Shown one piece after another: positions 9,557-19,732 of a stretch of DNA of 42,689 nucleotides; the first letter of the stretch is position 1; every line of letters begins with the position of its first letter. The position numbers were made by a program, and so were the translations under genes. Below the pieces are notes generated by a model, which saw only the letters and a program-made list of their open reading frames with translations, did not search any database and was not told the origin of the DNA. The DNA is from an uncultured Pelagibacteraceae bacterium (GTDB lineage Bacteria > Pseudomonadota > Alphaproteobacteria > Pelagibacterales > Pelagibacteraceae), in NCBI GenBank assembly GCA_902629215.1, contig CACOQC010000007.1:1-42689 (forward strand), given 5' to 3'.

Positions 9557-11214
9557 TAAATTTTAACTAAATTAATATTAGTAAAAGGTTTTTTACCTGT
9601 TTTTTCTTTTGTAAATTTTCTAGCAGAAATTTTAAGAGCATCAATAAGATTGTGCTCTTGATTTTTATTTCCAAGTTTAAAAGCCCTAGTTGTTCTTTCT
9701 ATTTCTTCTTCTAAACCATAAATAAATTCATCTGTTTCAAAAATCGGTAAACCTCTAAAAGTTATAATCGGATTGTTATGAATATTTCCTTTTGGTGTTA
9801 TTAATATTGTAATTTCAATATAACCGTTTGTACCTAAATTTTTCCTATCTTTAATCGATTGTGAGTTTTCCTCTACACTAACATTTCCATCTAAATACAA
9901 CCTTCCGCTTGGCGCTTTATCATAAACTTCTGGCTGATCACCTGGTGCTAATTTTACTATATCACCATTTTCCACTTGCACTGGATATGGTACCTGCATT
10001 TCTTTTGCAAAATTTATATGCTCAATCATATGTCTATGTTCTCCATGAACTGGTATAACGCATTTTGGTTTAACCCAATTATACATATCTTTTAAATCTT
10101 CTCTATTTGGGTGGCCAGAAACATGAATAAATTCACTTTCTTCTGAAATGACTTCTATTCCATCTTTTACCAGTTGGTTGTGTAATTTATAAAGTTTCTT
10201 TTCATTTCCTGGTATGATTTTAGAGGAAAATATAACTGTATCATTTTTTTCAATGAATACATCAGGATGAGTATAATTAGAAATTCTCATCATAGCTCCC
10301 ATTGGTTCACCTTGGCTTCCTGTGCAAAGATAAACTATTTTTTCTCTAGAAATATTTTTAGCTTCTCTTGGATCTATTGGCTCAATTGTATTTTTTAAAT
10401 ACCCACATTGTCTTGCTGCTTTATATATTCTATGCATAGATCTACCAACTAAAGAGATTTGTCTTCCTGTTTTTTCAGCACAATAAAAAGCTGTCTCCAT
10501 TCGTGCTACGTTAGAAGCAAAAGATGTAATTATTATTCTTTTTTTCAATCTATTCATAATATTGAGCATATTTTTTCTTACATCTAGTTCAGACCCTGAC
10601 CTCCCAGCACTAAAAACATTAGTAGAATCACAAATCATTGCTAAAACTCCCTGATTACCAATTTCTTTTAATCTTTTTGAATTAATTTCATCCCCAATTA
10701 AAGGATTAGGGTCAACTTTCCAATCACCAGTATGTAACACAACTCCAGCCGGTGTTTGAATCTTAAGACCATTAGGTTCTAATATAGAATGTGTTAATGT
10801 AATGTATTCTATTTCAAAAGGATCTAAATTTACCTTTCCATTAAGTTCAACGATTTGTAAATCTTTTGTAATATCAATATGTTTTTCTTTAAATTTTTCT
10901 TTAATCAATACAGCTGTAAATGGTGTTGCATAGATTTTACAACCTAACTTAGGCCAAAGGTGTGCTACAGCTCCTATGTGGTCCTCGTGAGCATGAGTTA
11001 AAATTATACCAAGTAAATTTTCTTTTCTTTCATAGATAAAACCTGGGTCAGGATAAATCAAATCAATACCTGGAATAGTATCATCCGCAAATGTTACACC
11101 TATATCAACCATGATCCATTTATGATCACTTGGTTGACCATATCCAAATAAATTCATATTCATTCCTATCTCACCGGAACCACCTAATGGGCAAAATAAA
11201 AATTCATCTTTCAT
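9556..11214 (-). CDS. rnj: Ribonuclease J
   Basis: This is a metallo-beta-lactamase-fold ribonuclease with 5'-to-3' exonuclease and endonuclease activity, acting in mRNA decay and rRNA maturation. The 552-aa protein opens FCPLGGSGEIGMNM, typical of RNase J, and carries the metal-binding HAHEDH motif at 74-79, then HTGDWK and the beta-CASP region with CTGSQGEPMGAMMR and SGHPNRED/VPVHGEHRH segments. The length matches alphaproteobacterial RNase J. It starts one base after coaX and shares one base with DUF1467. RNase J co-exists with RNase E in many Alphaproteobacteria; RNase E is not in this window. Confidence 0.96.
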   Translation of the reverse strand: MKDEFLFCPLGGSGEIGMNMNLFGYGQPSDHKWIMVDIGVTFADDTIPGIDLIYPDPGFIYERKENLLGIILTHAHEDHIGAVAHLWPKLGCKIYATPFTAVLIKEKFKEKHIDITKDLQIVELNGKVNLDPFEIEYITLTHSILEPNGLKIQTPAGVVLHTGDWKVDPNPLIGDEINSKRLKEIGNQGVLAMICDSTNVFSAGRSGSELDVRKNMLNIMNRLKKRIIITSFASNVARMETAFYCAEKTGRQISLVGRSMHRIYKAARQCGYLKNTIEPIDPREAKNISREKIVYLCTGSQGEPMGAMMRISNYTHPDVFIEKNDTVIFSSKIIPGNEKKLYKLHNQLVKDGIEVISEESEFIHVSGHPNREDLKDMYNWVKPKCVIPVHGEHRHMIEHINFAKEMQVPYPVQVENGDIVKLAPGDQPEVYDKAPSGRLYLDGNVSVEENSQSIKDRKNLGTNGYIEITILITPKGNIHNNPIITFRGLPIFETDEFIYGLEEEIERTTRAFKLGNKNQEHNLIDALKISARKFTKEKTGKKPFTNINLVKI

Positions 11215-11215
11215 A

Positions 11216-11953
11216 TTATTTTATAAGTTTTGTAGCTTTAATAAGACCATTAATTGTAATATCAAAATCTTGTTTAGTTTTAGTTTTAATTGAGTTTTTA
11301 AATAATTTTGAAAAACCACCAGTAATTACTACATCAAATGATTTTTTTGTTTCTTTCTTAATCAAATTTATAACATTGTCAATCAATCCAGCATAACCCC
11401 AAAAAAAACCAGATCTAACTGCTGATTTTGTATCTTTACCAATAACTTTTGACATTCTTTTCAAATTAATTTTTGGTATTAAGGATGCTTTATTAGAAAG
11501 GGTTTTAAGTGAAAGATTAATACCAGGTGATATAATTCCACCTTTATAATTTTTTCCTATTAAAACATCAAATGTAGTAGCAGTTCCAAAATCTAAAATA
11601 ACAAAATTTTTATTTTTTTTAGAAATACTAATTGCATTAGCTAATCTATCAGAACCAACTTGCTTATAGTTCACGTCTATTTTTAACATTGACCTTAAAT
11701 TTAATTCTTTTAATTCATGACATTTAATTGATGTTTTTTTTTTAAAATATTTTTTTAATTCTTTAAAAGTTGTTGGAACGACACTACAAAATAATATTTT
11801 TTCTAATTTAGAAAAATCAAATTTGTTAAAATATCTATTTAAAATATGATTTTTTTTTCCTAAAGATGGTATCAAAATTTTCTTTATGATCTTATCATTT
11901 TTAACCAAACAAATTTTTGTTTCTGTATTTCCAATATCACCTAATATTATCAT
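11216..11953 (-). CDS. coaX: Type III pantothenate kinase
   Basis: CoaX phosphorylates pantothenate, the first step of coenzyme A synthesis from vitamin B5. It belongs to the ASKHA superfamily. In 245 aa it has the phosphate motif GDIGNTETK (5-13), the substrate-side VGSDRLANAI motif, and DFGTATTFD, which holds the second nucleotide-binding Asp. The protein is somewhat Lys-rich, as is common at this base composition. It abuts birA directly and precedes rnj by one base. The birA-coaX-rnj order after nuoN is a conserved alphaproteobacterial cluster, which supports the assignment. Confidence 0.95.
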   Translation of the reverse strand: MIILGDIGNTETKICLVKNDKIIKKILIPSLGKKNHILNRYFNKFDFSKLEKILFCSVVPTTFKELKKYFKKKTSIKCHELKELNLRSMLKIDVNYKQVGSDRLANAISISKKNKNFVILDFGTATTFDVLIGKNYKGGIISPGINLSLKTLSNKASLIPKINLKRMSKVIGKDTKSAVRSGFFWGYAGLIDNVINLIKKETKKSFDVVITGGFSKLFKNSIKTKTKQDFDITINGLIKATKLIK

Positions 11954-12490
11954 TTAGCAGGCCTTATAATACTTTGATAAAAATTTCTCAAAAGTTATTT
12001 TTAACTCTTTTACAAATTTTTTTTTATTTATCTTTTGATTAGTAATTTTAAACAAATTGGTAGCAGGATAATTTACTATATTAGGGTTTTTAATTAAATT
12101 AAGCCCTATTCCAACAATTAAAAATACTTTATTAGATTTTTCAATTTTTTCTTGTAAAATTCCACAAATTTTTTTTTTATCTATTAATAAATCGTTAGGT
12201 GATTTAAATGTAATTTTTTTCTTATAGTATTTTGAAATAACTTCTTTAACCAGCAAACAATGCTTTTTTGTTAAAGAATTTAAGGACAAATTAATATTCT
12301 CTAATTTATAAAAAAAGGATAAAAATATATTTCCTTTATAAGAAATCCATTTTCTACCATATTGACCTTTTCCTTTTGATTGAGCCTCTGAAACAATCAT
12401 GCCAAATTCGTTATTTAATGACTTTATTAATCTTATTGCAGTAAGATTGGTGCTTTTAACTTTTTTGAAATTAAATTGCTTTAATTTCAT
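11954..12490 (-). CDS. birA: Biotin--[acetyl-CoA-carboxylase] ligase, catalytic domain only
   Basis: This enzyme activates biotin to biotinyl-AMP and attaches it to biotin carboxyl carrier protein. The 178-aa product has the nucleotide/biotin loop SKGKGQYGRKW (38-48), KSPNDLLID (96-104, the KWPND motif with Trp replaced by Ser) and VGIGLNL. It lacks the N-terminal helix-turn-helix of E. coli BirA and most of the small C-terminal domain, so it should be a pure ligase and not a repressor. It overlaps nuoN by 4 bp and abuts coaX. The Trp-to-Ser change in KWPND is noteworthy but the other motifs are kept. Confidence 0.88.
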   Translation of the reverse strand: MKLKQFNFKKVKSTNLTAIRLIKSLNNEFGMIVSEAQSKGKGQYGRKWISYKGNIFLSFFYKLENINLSLNSLTKKHCLLVKEVISKYYKKKITFKSPNDLLIDKKKICGILQEKIEKSNKVFLIVGIGLNLIKNPNIVNYPATNLFKITNQKINKKKFVKELKITFEKFLSKYYKAC

Positions 12491-13908
12491 TGAATTATAT
12501 TAATTCTTGAAACTACTTCAATTAATTGACTTGGAAATATAAAATATATCAAAATTAATAATGTAGAAGCTACTAGAGAGAATTTTAACCAAATACTGTG
12601 ATCTGTGTCATATTTTTCTTTTTCTTTATCAAAATACATTATTTTTATTAATCTTAAGTAATAAAATGCTGCAACTACAGTAGATAATAAACCAACTACG
12701 GCTAAAAAATACATTGATTGTTCTATAACTGATTTAAAAACATAAAATTTAGCAAAAAAACCAGCTAGAGGAGGAATTCCAGCTAATGAAAAAAGAATAA
12801 TTAATAAAGATAAAGATAACATTGGATGATTTTTTGATAATCCAGATAAATCATCTATATTTTCATAATACTCATCGTTGCGTTTCATCATCAATAGACA
12901 TGAAAAAAGTCCAAGATTCATTAATATATAAATTGTTATATAGATTACCGAACTTTGTATTCCATCATTAGTTCCAGTTGCTAATCCCGCCAAGGCATAA
13001 CCAACATGCCCTATTGAGCTATATGCTACTAATCTTTTTAAATTAGTTTGTCCTATCGCTGCAACAGCTCCAAAAAGCATAGAAGCGATTGATAAAAAAA
13101 CTAAAATCATTTGCCACTGTTCAATCAAATTTAAAAAAGGAACATACAAAAATCTTATAAAAACAGATAAGGCTGCTATTTTTGGAACCATAGTGAAAAA
13201 TAATGTTACTGAAGTTGGTGATCCTTCATAAACATCAGGTGCCCACATATGAAATGGAACAGCAGAAATTTTAAATGCTAAGCCCACTAATATAAAAACA
13301 ATACCAAACGTTAAAGCATATTCATTTGAATTTAATTGAGTAGCAATTACATCAAAATTAGTTGAACCTGTAAAACCATATATCAATGAGCATCCATATA
13401 ATAATAAACCTGAAGATAAAGCGCTTAAAACAAAGTATTTTAATCCAGCTTCTGAAGATTTAATATCATCTCTGTTGAAAGTTGCTAAAACATATAAAGC
13501 TAACGATTGTAATTCAAGACCCATATAAAATACTATTAGATCATTTGAACTTATCATTATCATCATACCTAAAACTGAGCTTAAAATTAAAATAGGATAT
13601 TCAATTTTAAAAATCTTAAACGTTTTAAGATAGGTTGAAGAAATTATTAAAACTAAGAAAGCAGCTAATAAAGTCATAATTTTCATAAATGATGATAAAT
13701 AATCAATTATCACACTATTATTAAATAACTTTTCCCCGCTAATGCTTATTGTTTCATTAAATGTGATTACAGCAGTAATTAATAAAATAATTAGAGAGAT
13801 ATTTTGAACAAGTTTAGAACTATTTTTTTTAAATACACCTAATATTAATAAAAACATTATAGATAATGACAAAAAAATTTCAGGAAATACTAATTGTAAA
13901 TTTTCCAT
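12487..13908 (-). CDS. nuoN: NADH-quinone oxidoreductase subunit N
   Basis: This is one of the three antiporter-like, proton-pumping membrane subunits of complex I. The 473-aa protein is hydrophobic throughout, with about 14 predicted helices. It carries KSSEAGLKYFVLSALSSG and KISAVPFHMWAPDVYEGSP, the conserved pumping-channel segments with the key lysines of this family. It overlaps nuoM by one base and birA by 4 bp. It is the last of the fourteen nuo genes in the usual order, and transcription appears to run on into birA and coaX. Confidence 0.97.
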   Translation of the reverse strand: MENLQLVFPEIFLSLSIMFLLILGVFKKNSSKLVQNISLIILLITAVITFNETISISGEKLFNNSVIIDYLSSFMKIMTLLAAFLVLIISSTYLKTFKIFKIEYPILILSSVLGMMIMISSNDLIVFYMGLELQSLALYVLATFNRDDIKSSEAGLKYFVLSALSSGLLLYGCSLIYGFTGSTNFDVIATQLNSNEYALTFGIVFILVGLAFKISAVPFHMWAPDVYEGSPTSVTLFFTMVPKIAALSVFIRFLYVPFLNLIEQWQMILVFLSIASMLFGAVAAIGQTNLKRLVAYSSIGHVGYALAGLATGTNDGIQSSVIYITIYILMNLGLFSCLLMMKRNDEYYENIDDLSGLSKNHPMLSLSLLIILFSLAGIPPLAGFFAKFYVFKSVIEQSMYFLAVVGLLSTVVAAFYYLRLIKIMYFDKEKEKYDTDHSIWLKFSLVASTLLILIYFIFPSQLIEVVSRINIIQ

Positions 13909-15392
13909 TAAAATTTACTCACAAGTTTATAATTATACATTTCAATTAAATCTGAAATTGATACTTCAATTGTATTTATTAAAGGATCTGGATAAAAACC
14001 AAAAAATAAAATAGGTATACCTAAACAAGATAAAATAAATAATTCTGATTTATTTAAATCTATCATTCGTTTTAAATCATTGTTTATTAATTTTCCAAAG
14101 ACTACTCTTTTATATAACCATAGCATATATGCAGCACCTATAATTACACCCAAGCTTGCTATAACAGCTACTAAAAAATTATCTTTAAAAGCTGCCATTA
14201 AAATTAAAAATTCACCAACAAAACCACTTGTACCAGGTAGTCCTAAAGCTGCTAAAGTAAATAACATAAACAATACTGAATATTTAGGAATTATACTTAC
14301 AATTCCTCCATAAGTGTTAATCAATCTTGAATGCATTCTATCATAAACAACACCAACACATAAGAAAAGTGCTGCTGCAACAAGTCCATGACTTATCATC
14401 TGAATAATACTTCCTTCAATACCTTGTTGCTGAAGTGTAAAAATTCCTAAAGTAACAAATCCCATATGTGCTACAGATGAATAGGCAATTAATTTTTTCA
14501 TATCTTCCTGCATTAAAGCAATAAAAGAAGTAAAAATTATTGCGATAACACTTAACGCATAAATTAAAGGTGTAAAAAATTCTGAAGCATCAGGGAATAA
14601 GCCTAAAGAAAATCTTATAAAACCATAGCCGGCCATTTTTAATAAAATTGCTGCTAGTAAAACTGACCCTGCAGTAGGTGCTTCTACATGAGCGTCAGGT
14701 AACCATGTATGAACTGGCCACATGGGTGTTTTTACTGCAAATGAACTAAAAAAAGCTAACCATAAAAGATTTTGATATTTGACATCTATTCCTATTTTAT
14801 AAAGCTCAACTACATCAGTTGTTCCTGTTATCCAGTATATTGAAATTATTGCAACTAGCATTAATACAGATCCTAATAAAGTGTATAAAAAGAATTTAAA
14901 TGCAGAGTATACTCTCCTTGCTCCACCCCAAATCCCTATAATTAAAAACATTGGAATTAAACCAGCTTCAAAAAATAAATAAAATATGACAAGATCTAAA
15001 GAACAAAAAACACCAATCATAAAAGATTCCATAATTAGTACAGCTATAAGAAATTCACTTAATCTATTCTTGATAGAATTATTAATTGATAAAATACAAA
15101 GAGGTGTAATAAATGTTGTTAATAAAATAAATAGAATTGAAATTCCATCAACACCTACTTTATAATTAATAAAATTTTTAATCCAAACCCTCTCTTCAAC
15201 AAACTGAAATTCAGAAGTTGTATGATCAAATAATACCCATAAATATATGGATAAAAAAAAATTTACAAAAGAAGTAAATAAGGCAACGTATTTTACTGTA
15301 TTATTACTTTTTTCACTGCTTCTAGTAAAAAATAAAAAAAAAGCACCAATAGTCGGAAGTAAAATTAAAGATGAAAGAATAGGGAAATTCAT
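13908..15392 (-). CDS. nuoM: NADH-quinone oxidoreductase subunit M
   Basis: This is an antiporter-like membrane subunit that forms one proton channel of complex I. The 494-aa protein has about 14 helices. Family marks include FYLFFEAGLIPMFLIIGIWGG (glutamate in helix 5), KTPMWPVHTWLPDAHVEAPT (channel lysine and half-helix) and KKLIAYSSVAHMGFV. It shares single bases with nuoL and nuoN. Length and order are as expected for an alphaproteobacterial nuo operon. Confidence 0.97.
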   Translation of the reverse strand: MNFPILSSLILLPTIGAFFLFFTRSSEKSNNTVKYVALFTSFVNFFLSIYLWVLFDHTTSEFQFVEERVWIKNFINYKVGVDGISILFILLTTFITPLCILSINNSIKNRLSEFLIAVLIMESFMIGVFCSLDLVIFYLFFEAGLIPMFLIIGIWGGARRVYSAFKFFLYTLLGSVLMLVAIISIYWITGTTDVVELYKIGIDVKYQNLLWLAFFSSFAVKTPMWPVHTWLPDAHVEAPTAGSVLLAAILLKMAGYGFIRFSLGLFPDASEFFTPLIYALSVIAIIFTSFIALMQEDMKKLIAYSSVAHMGFVTLGIFTLQQQGIEGSIIQMISHGLVAAALFLCVGVVYDRMHSRLINTYGGIVSIIPKYSVLFMLFTLAALGLPGTSGFVGEFLILMAAFKDNFLVAVIASLGVIIGAAYMLWLYKRVVFGKLINNDLKRMIDLNKSELFILSCLGIPILFFGFYPDPLINTIEVSISDLIEMYNYKLVSKF

Positions 15393-17305
15393 TATTTAAC
15401 GATCAAAAAGGTTAATAAAGCAGAAAATCCAAGGAGCATTACAAATGCATATTGATAAATAAATCCGCTTTGAAATTTATTGGCTTTAAGTGAAAATTTT
15501 TTAATCATCGCTGAAATACCATCTGGACCAAATCCATCAATTATTTTCAAATCAAAAAACTTCCACAAAAATAATCCTATATTTTTTGAGGGTCTGACAA
15601 ATAAAACATCATAAAGTTCATCAAAATACCATTTGTTTAATAAAAAATTGTATAAAGGTTTATTTATGGTAGCTATTTGATCAGGTAATTTTTTATTCTT
15701 AATAAACAAATAATAAGCTATTGGAATTGATAAAATTACTAAAGTTGGAGTTAAAATTAAAAACCAAAATGGTGGATGATCTTTGCTTAAAGGTTCCAAA
15801 AATAAAATTGAGTCTTTCCAAAAATTACTTGCTGTCTCATGACCAATAAATAATTCTTTAAAAACAAAACCAGCAAATATTGCTCCAATCGAAAGAAAAA
15901 TTAATGGCACTAACATTACAAGAGGAGATTCATGTGTTTCTTCTATTTTGATATTTTTATTATTATATTCACCATGAAAAGTTTTGAACATAAGCCTCCA
16001 AGAATATATTGAAGTAAGAAAAGCTGTAAAAATACCAATACCAGCAGCATAAAAACCAGTTGTATTTCCTCTTAAATACGCAAACTCTATGATGGCATCT
16101 TTAGAATAAAAACCTGACAAAAAAGGAAATCCGGTTAAAGCTAAAGTTCCTACAATCATTAATGCGTAGGTGTAAGGAAGTTTTTTCCATACACCGCCCA
16201 TATTATTTATGTTTTGTTCGTCTTTAAAGGCGTGAATAACTGATCCAGATCCTAAAAAAAGTAATGCTTTAAAAAAGGCATGAGTAAATAAATGAAACAT
16301 TGCAACATTATAAGCACCTACTCCGGTTGCAAAAAACATGTAACCTAATTGACTACAAGTTGAGTAGGCAATTATTTTCTTTATATCATTTTGTACTAAA
16401 GCTACAGAAGCAGCAAAAACAGCTGTACTCATCCCTACTATAGTAATGATGTTTAATGCTAATTCTGAGTACTCATAAATTGGTGAACATCTTACAACTA
16501 AGAAAACACCTGCAGTTACCATAGTGGCTGCATGAATCAAAGCTGAGACTGGTGTTGGGCCTTCCATCGCATCTGGCAACCAAGTGTGTAATAAAATTTG
16601 TGCAGATTTACCCATTGCTCCAATAAATAAAAGTATACAAATTAAATTTATTGCATTTACTTTAATACCTAAAAAAACTAATTCTTTATCTGTAATTGAA
16701 GGGATTTGCTCAAAAACTTCAGAATAATTAACTGTTCCAAATAAATAAAAAATTAAAAATATCCCTAAAGCAAAACCAAAATCACCAACTCTATTTACTA
16801 TAAATGCTTTTATTGCAGCAGCATTAGCTGTTTCTTTTTTAAACCAAAAACCTATTAAAAAATAAGAACAAAGACCAACCCCCTCCCAACCAAAGAATAA
16901 TTGAATAAAGTTGTCAGAAGTAACCAACATCAACATTGCAAAAGTGAACAATGATAAATAAGCCATAAATCTAGGCTTGTGTGGGTCATGAGACATATAT
17001 CCAATAGAATAAATATGAACTAGTGCAGAAACTGATGTTACAACAACCAGCATTACTGCTGATAAAGAGTCAATTTTCATAGACCAATTTACATCTAAAG
17101 AACCGGAATTAATCCAAGTAGCAATAATTATATTATCTTGATATTGATTAACTATTACCTCATATAAAACTAGTCCGGAAAGAATTGCTGATATTGAAAC
17201 TAGCAAACTTGTAACAATTTCAGAATTTCTATCTCCTATGAATTTTCCAAAGAAACCTGAAATTATCGAAGCTATTAAAGGTAACGCAATAATTGATATT
17301 TCCAT
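15392..17305 (-). CDS. nuoL: NADH-quinone oxidoreductase subunit L
   Basis: NuoL is the distal pumping subunit of complex I and carries the long lateral helix. The 637-aa protein has the expected conserved features: FFGWEGVGLCSYFLIGFW, the channel segment LLHTWLPDAMEGPTPVSAL, HAATMVTAGVF and KKIIAYSTCSQLGYMF. The last ~120 residues contain the amphipathic transverse helix region and the terminal anchor. It shares one base with nuoM and is one base from nuoK. No odd substitution is seen in the core motifs. Confidence 0.97.
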   Translation of the reverse strand: MEISIIALPLIASIISGFFGKFIGDRNSEIVTSLLVSISAILSGLVLYEVIVNQYQDNIIIATWINSGSLDVNWSMKIDSLSAVMLVVVTSVSALVHIYSIGYMSHDPHKPRFMAYLSLFTFAMLMLVTSDNFIQLFFGWEGVGLCSYFLIGFWFKKETANAAAIKAFIVNRVGDFGFALGIFLIFYLFGTVNYSEVFEQIPSITDKELVFLGIKVNAINLICILLFIGAMGKSAQILLHTWLPDAMEGPTPVSALIHAATMVTAGVFLVVRCSPIYEYSELALNIITIVGMSTAVFAASVALVQNDIKKIIAYSTCSQLGYMFFATGVGAYNVAMFHLFTHAFFKALLFLGSGSVIHAFKDEQNINNMGGVWKKLPYTYALMIVGTLALTGFPFLSGFYSKDAIIEFAYLRGNTTGFYAAGIGIFTAFLTSIYSWRLMFKTFHGEYNNKNIKIEETHESPLVMLVPLIFLSIGAIFAGFVFKELFIGHETASNFWKDSILFLEPLSKDHPPFWFLILTPTLVILSIPIAYYLFIKNKKLPDQIATINKPLYNFLLNKWYFDELYDVLFVRPSKNIGLFLWKFFDLKIIDGFGPDGISAMIKKFSLKANKFQSGFIYQYAFVMLLGFSALLTFLIVK

Positions 17306-17306
17306 T

Positions 17307-17618
17307 TTATCCTTTTAATCTATCTATTTCTTCAACACGTATTGTTCCAGAATTTCTATAGTAAACCACAATTATTGCTAAACCTATTGCTGCTTCAGCT
17401 GCAGCAACTGTTAAAATAAACAATGTAAATACTTGACCAGATAAATCACCTAAATAAATTGAAAATGATACCAAATTAATATTAACTGCTAACAATATTA
17501 GTTCTATACTCATTAAAATTACAATAATGTTCTTTCGATTCAAAAAAATTCCAATTATTCCAATACTAAAAATAACAGCACCTAGAGTTAAATAATGTCC
17601 TAAACCTATATCAATCAT
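17307..17618 (-). CDS. nuoK: NADH-quinone oxidoreductase subunit K
   Basis: This is a small three-helix membrane subunit in the proton pathway near the quinone site. In 103 aa it has the invariant glutamates in helix 2 ([15 protein letters not shown]) and helix 3 ([12 protein letters not shown]). It starts [16 protein letters not shown] as in most bacterial NuoK. It overlaps the nuoJ gene by 8 bp and ends one base before nuoL. Confidence 0.97.
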   Translation of the reverse strand: MIDIGLGHYLTLGAVIFSIGIIGIFLNRKNIIVILMSIELILLAVNINLVSFSIYLGDLSGQVFTLFILTVAAAEAAIGLAIIVVYYRNSGTIRVEEIDRLKG

Positions 17619-18240
17619 CTATTCTTACTCCTTTATTAGAAGCAACCTCTATTACATCTACACCCTCTGATCTTTCTCTAGAAATTTGCTTTAAATAACT
17701 TTGTTTTTTTACTCCCTCTCTTTGTCTGAATGTGAGTACAATTGCTCCTATCATAGCAATAAGTAAAACCATTCCACTAATTTGAAATATATGAATGTAA
17801 TCAGTATAAAGAATTTGTCCTAAAGAATGTGTGTTGGTAACTTCATTTGAACTTATATTACCAGTTTTAAATAAATCAGGTTTATATTTCCATCCACCAA
17901 TAACAATTATTAATTCAAAAAAGATAATTATACTTATTAATAATCCCACTGGTATATGTCCTGAATTTTCTTTTGATATAAACCATTGATTTTTTTGCTG
18001 GGCAACATTCAACATCATTACAACAAATAAAAATAATACTGCTACTGCACCAACATAGACGATTAACATAATCATGCCTAAAAATTCTGCACCAATCATA
18101 ATAAAAAGACAGGATATGCTTATGAAATCTAAAATCAGAAAGAAGACTGAATGGACTGTATTTTTAGAAACTGTTACCATTATAGCTGAGATAACTGCAA
18201 TAATCGAAAATACATAAAAGAATATTGCATGCGCTATCAT
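17611..18240 (-). CDS. nuoJ: NADH-quinone oxidoreductase subunit J
   Basis: A five-helix membrane subunit of complex I. In 209 aa the third helix carries the conserved [22 protein letters not shown] stretch around 54-75, whose pi-bulge is coupled to quinone chemistry. The C-terminal ~40 residues are polar and include [15 protein letters not shown]. It overlaps nuoK by 8 bp and lies 4 bp after nuoI. Nothing unusual is seen. Confidence 0.96.
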   Translation of the reverse strand: MIAHAIFFYVFSIIAVISAIMVTVSKNTVHSVFFLILDFISISCLFIMIGAEFLGMIMLIVYVGAVAVLFLFVVMMLNVAQQKNQWFISKENSGHIPVGLLISIIIFFELIIVIGGWKYKPDLFKTGNISSNEVTNTHSLGQILYTDYIHIFQISGMVLLIAMIGAIVLTFRQREGVKKQSYLKQISRERSEGVDVIEVASNKGVRIDD

Positions 18241-18244
18241 AAAA

Positions 18245-18730
18245 TTATCTATAAGGATTATCGCTTTTAATATTTGCGGCTAAAATATTTTCCCATCTGT
18301 CACCATTATCAAGAAGTTTTTCTTTTGTATAATAAAGTTCCTCTCTTGTTTGAGTTGAAAATTCAAAATTAGGACCTTGAACTATTGCATCAACTGGACA
18401 AGATTCTTCGCATAAACCACAATAAATACATTTCATCATATCAATATCGTATCTAGTTGTTTTTCGACTTCCATCTGATCTTTCGGCTGACTCTATTGTA
18501 ATTGCTTGAGCAGGACATACTGCTTCACATAATTTACATGCAATACATCTTTCTTCACCATTTGGATATCTTCTTAAAGCATGTTCGCCTCTATATCTTG
18601 GGCTAATTTTTCCCTTTTCAAATGGATAATTAATAGTTTTTTTTGATTTAAAAAGTTCCTTGATAGCAATGAAAAGACCTCCTATGAAGTCTGTCATTAA
18701 TATAGTTTTGAAGAATCTTGTAATTTTCAT
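18245..18730 (-). CDS. nuoI: NADH-quinone oxidoreductase subunit I (2x 4Fe-4S)
   Basis: This is the ferredoxin-like peripheral subunit that carries clusters N6a and N6b on the electron path to the quinone. The 161-aa protein has two classic motifs: [12 protein letters not shown] (Cys 62, 65, 68, 72) and [12 protein letters not shown] (Cys 101, 104, 107, 111). An amphipathic N-terminus with [10 protein letters not shown] anchors it to the membrane arm. It abuts nuoH directly and is 4 bp from nuoJ. All eight ligand cysteines are in place. Confidence 0.98.
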   Translation of the reverse strand: MKITRFFKTILMTDFIGGLFIAIKELFKSKKTINYPFEKGKISPRYRGEHALRRYPNGEERCIACKLCEAVCPAQAITIESAERSDGSRKTTRYDIDMMKCIYCGLCEESCPVDAIVQGPNFEFSTQTREELYYTKEKLLDNGDRWENILAANIKSDNPYR

Positions 18731-19729
18731 TTAAATTGTTGGTAAAAGGTTAAAATAAAAAAGATAACTCGCTGTTAAGACAACGTAAGTTAAAGATAAT
18801 GGTAAAAATATTTTCCAACCTAATCTCATTAGTTGATCATACCTATATCTTGGAACAATCGCTTTAACTAATGCAAAAAGAATAAATAATAATAAAATTT
18901 TTAAAATTAACCAAATAGCACCAGGTATTAAATTAAAGGGATAAAGATCAATTGGTGATAACCACCCACCTAAAAAAAGTATTGAACCAAGGGCACACAT
19001 TAATAAAATATTTGCATATTCTCCTAACCAAAACATAGCGTACATCATTCCTGAATATTCTGTTTGATATCCTGCTACTAATTCAGCTTCTGCTTCAGGT
19101 AAGTCAAAAGGTGGTCTGTTTGTTTCAGCTAATGCAGATATAAAAAAAATTACAAACATTGGAAATAATGGTATTACAAACCACATATCTTTTTGGGCAA
19201 TTACAATATCATTTAAATTTAATGATCCTACACACAACAAAACGTTAATAATAATTATACCAATCGAAACTTCGTAAGATACCATTTGTGCAGCGGATCT
19301 GATTGCACCTAAAAATGGATATTTTGAATTTGATGCCCATCCACCCATAATTATTCCATAAACACCTAATGATGAGACAGCAAAAATATACAATATACCA
19401 ACATTTATATCCGCTAACACTTGATCAACACCAAAAGGAATTACTGCCCAGGCAATTAAGGCTAAGGTCATCGTTATAATTGGCGCAAGTATAAAAATTA
19501 CTTTATTCGAACTTGCAGGGATAATTATTTCTTTAAAAATATATTTAAGTGCATCAGCTAAAGATTGTAATAATCCAAATGGACCAACAACATTTGGGCC
19601 TTGTCTTTTTTGAACAAATGCCCAGACCCTACGATCCAACCAAACAATCATTGCAACAGAAACTAAAACAGGAACAAGTAAAAACAAAATTTTATATGTT
19701 TCTTGAAAAATAATGTTTATGTATTCCAT
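18731..19729 (-). CDS. nuoH: NADH-quinone oxidoreductase subunit H
   Basis: NuoH forms part of the quinone chamber and links it to the proton pathway. The 332-aa protein has about eight helices and the signature loops: [18 protein letters not shown], and [20 protein letters not shown] with its conserved acidic cluster, followed by [31 protein letters not shown] near the end is also typical. It abuts nuoI and is 3 bp after nuoG. Confidence 0.97.
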   Translation of the reverse strand: MEYINIIFQETYKILFLLVPVLVSVAMIVWLDRRVWAFVQKRQGPNVVGPFGLLQSLADALKYIFKEIIIPASSNKVIFILAPIITMTLALIAWAVIPFGVDQVLADINVGILYIFAVSSLGVYGIIMGGWASNSKYPFLGAIRSAAQMVSYEVSIGIIIINVLLCVGSLNLNDIVIAQKDMWFVIPLFPMFVIFFISALAETNRPPFDLPEAEAELVAGYQTEYSGMMYAMFWLGEYANILLMCALGSILFLGGWLSPIDLYPFNLIPGAIWLILKILLLFILFALVKAIVPRYRYDQLMRLGWKIFLPLSLTYVVLTASYLFYFNLLPTI

Positions 19730-19732
19730 TTG

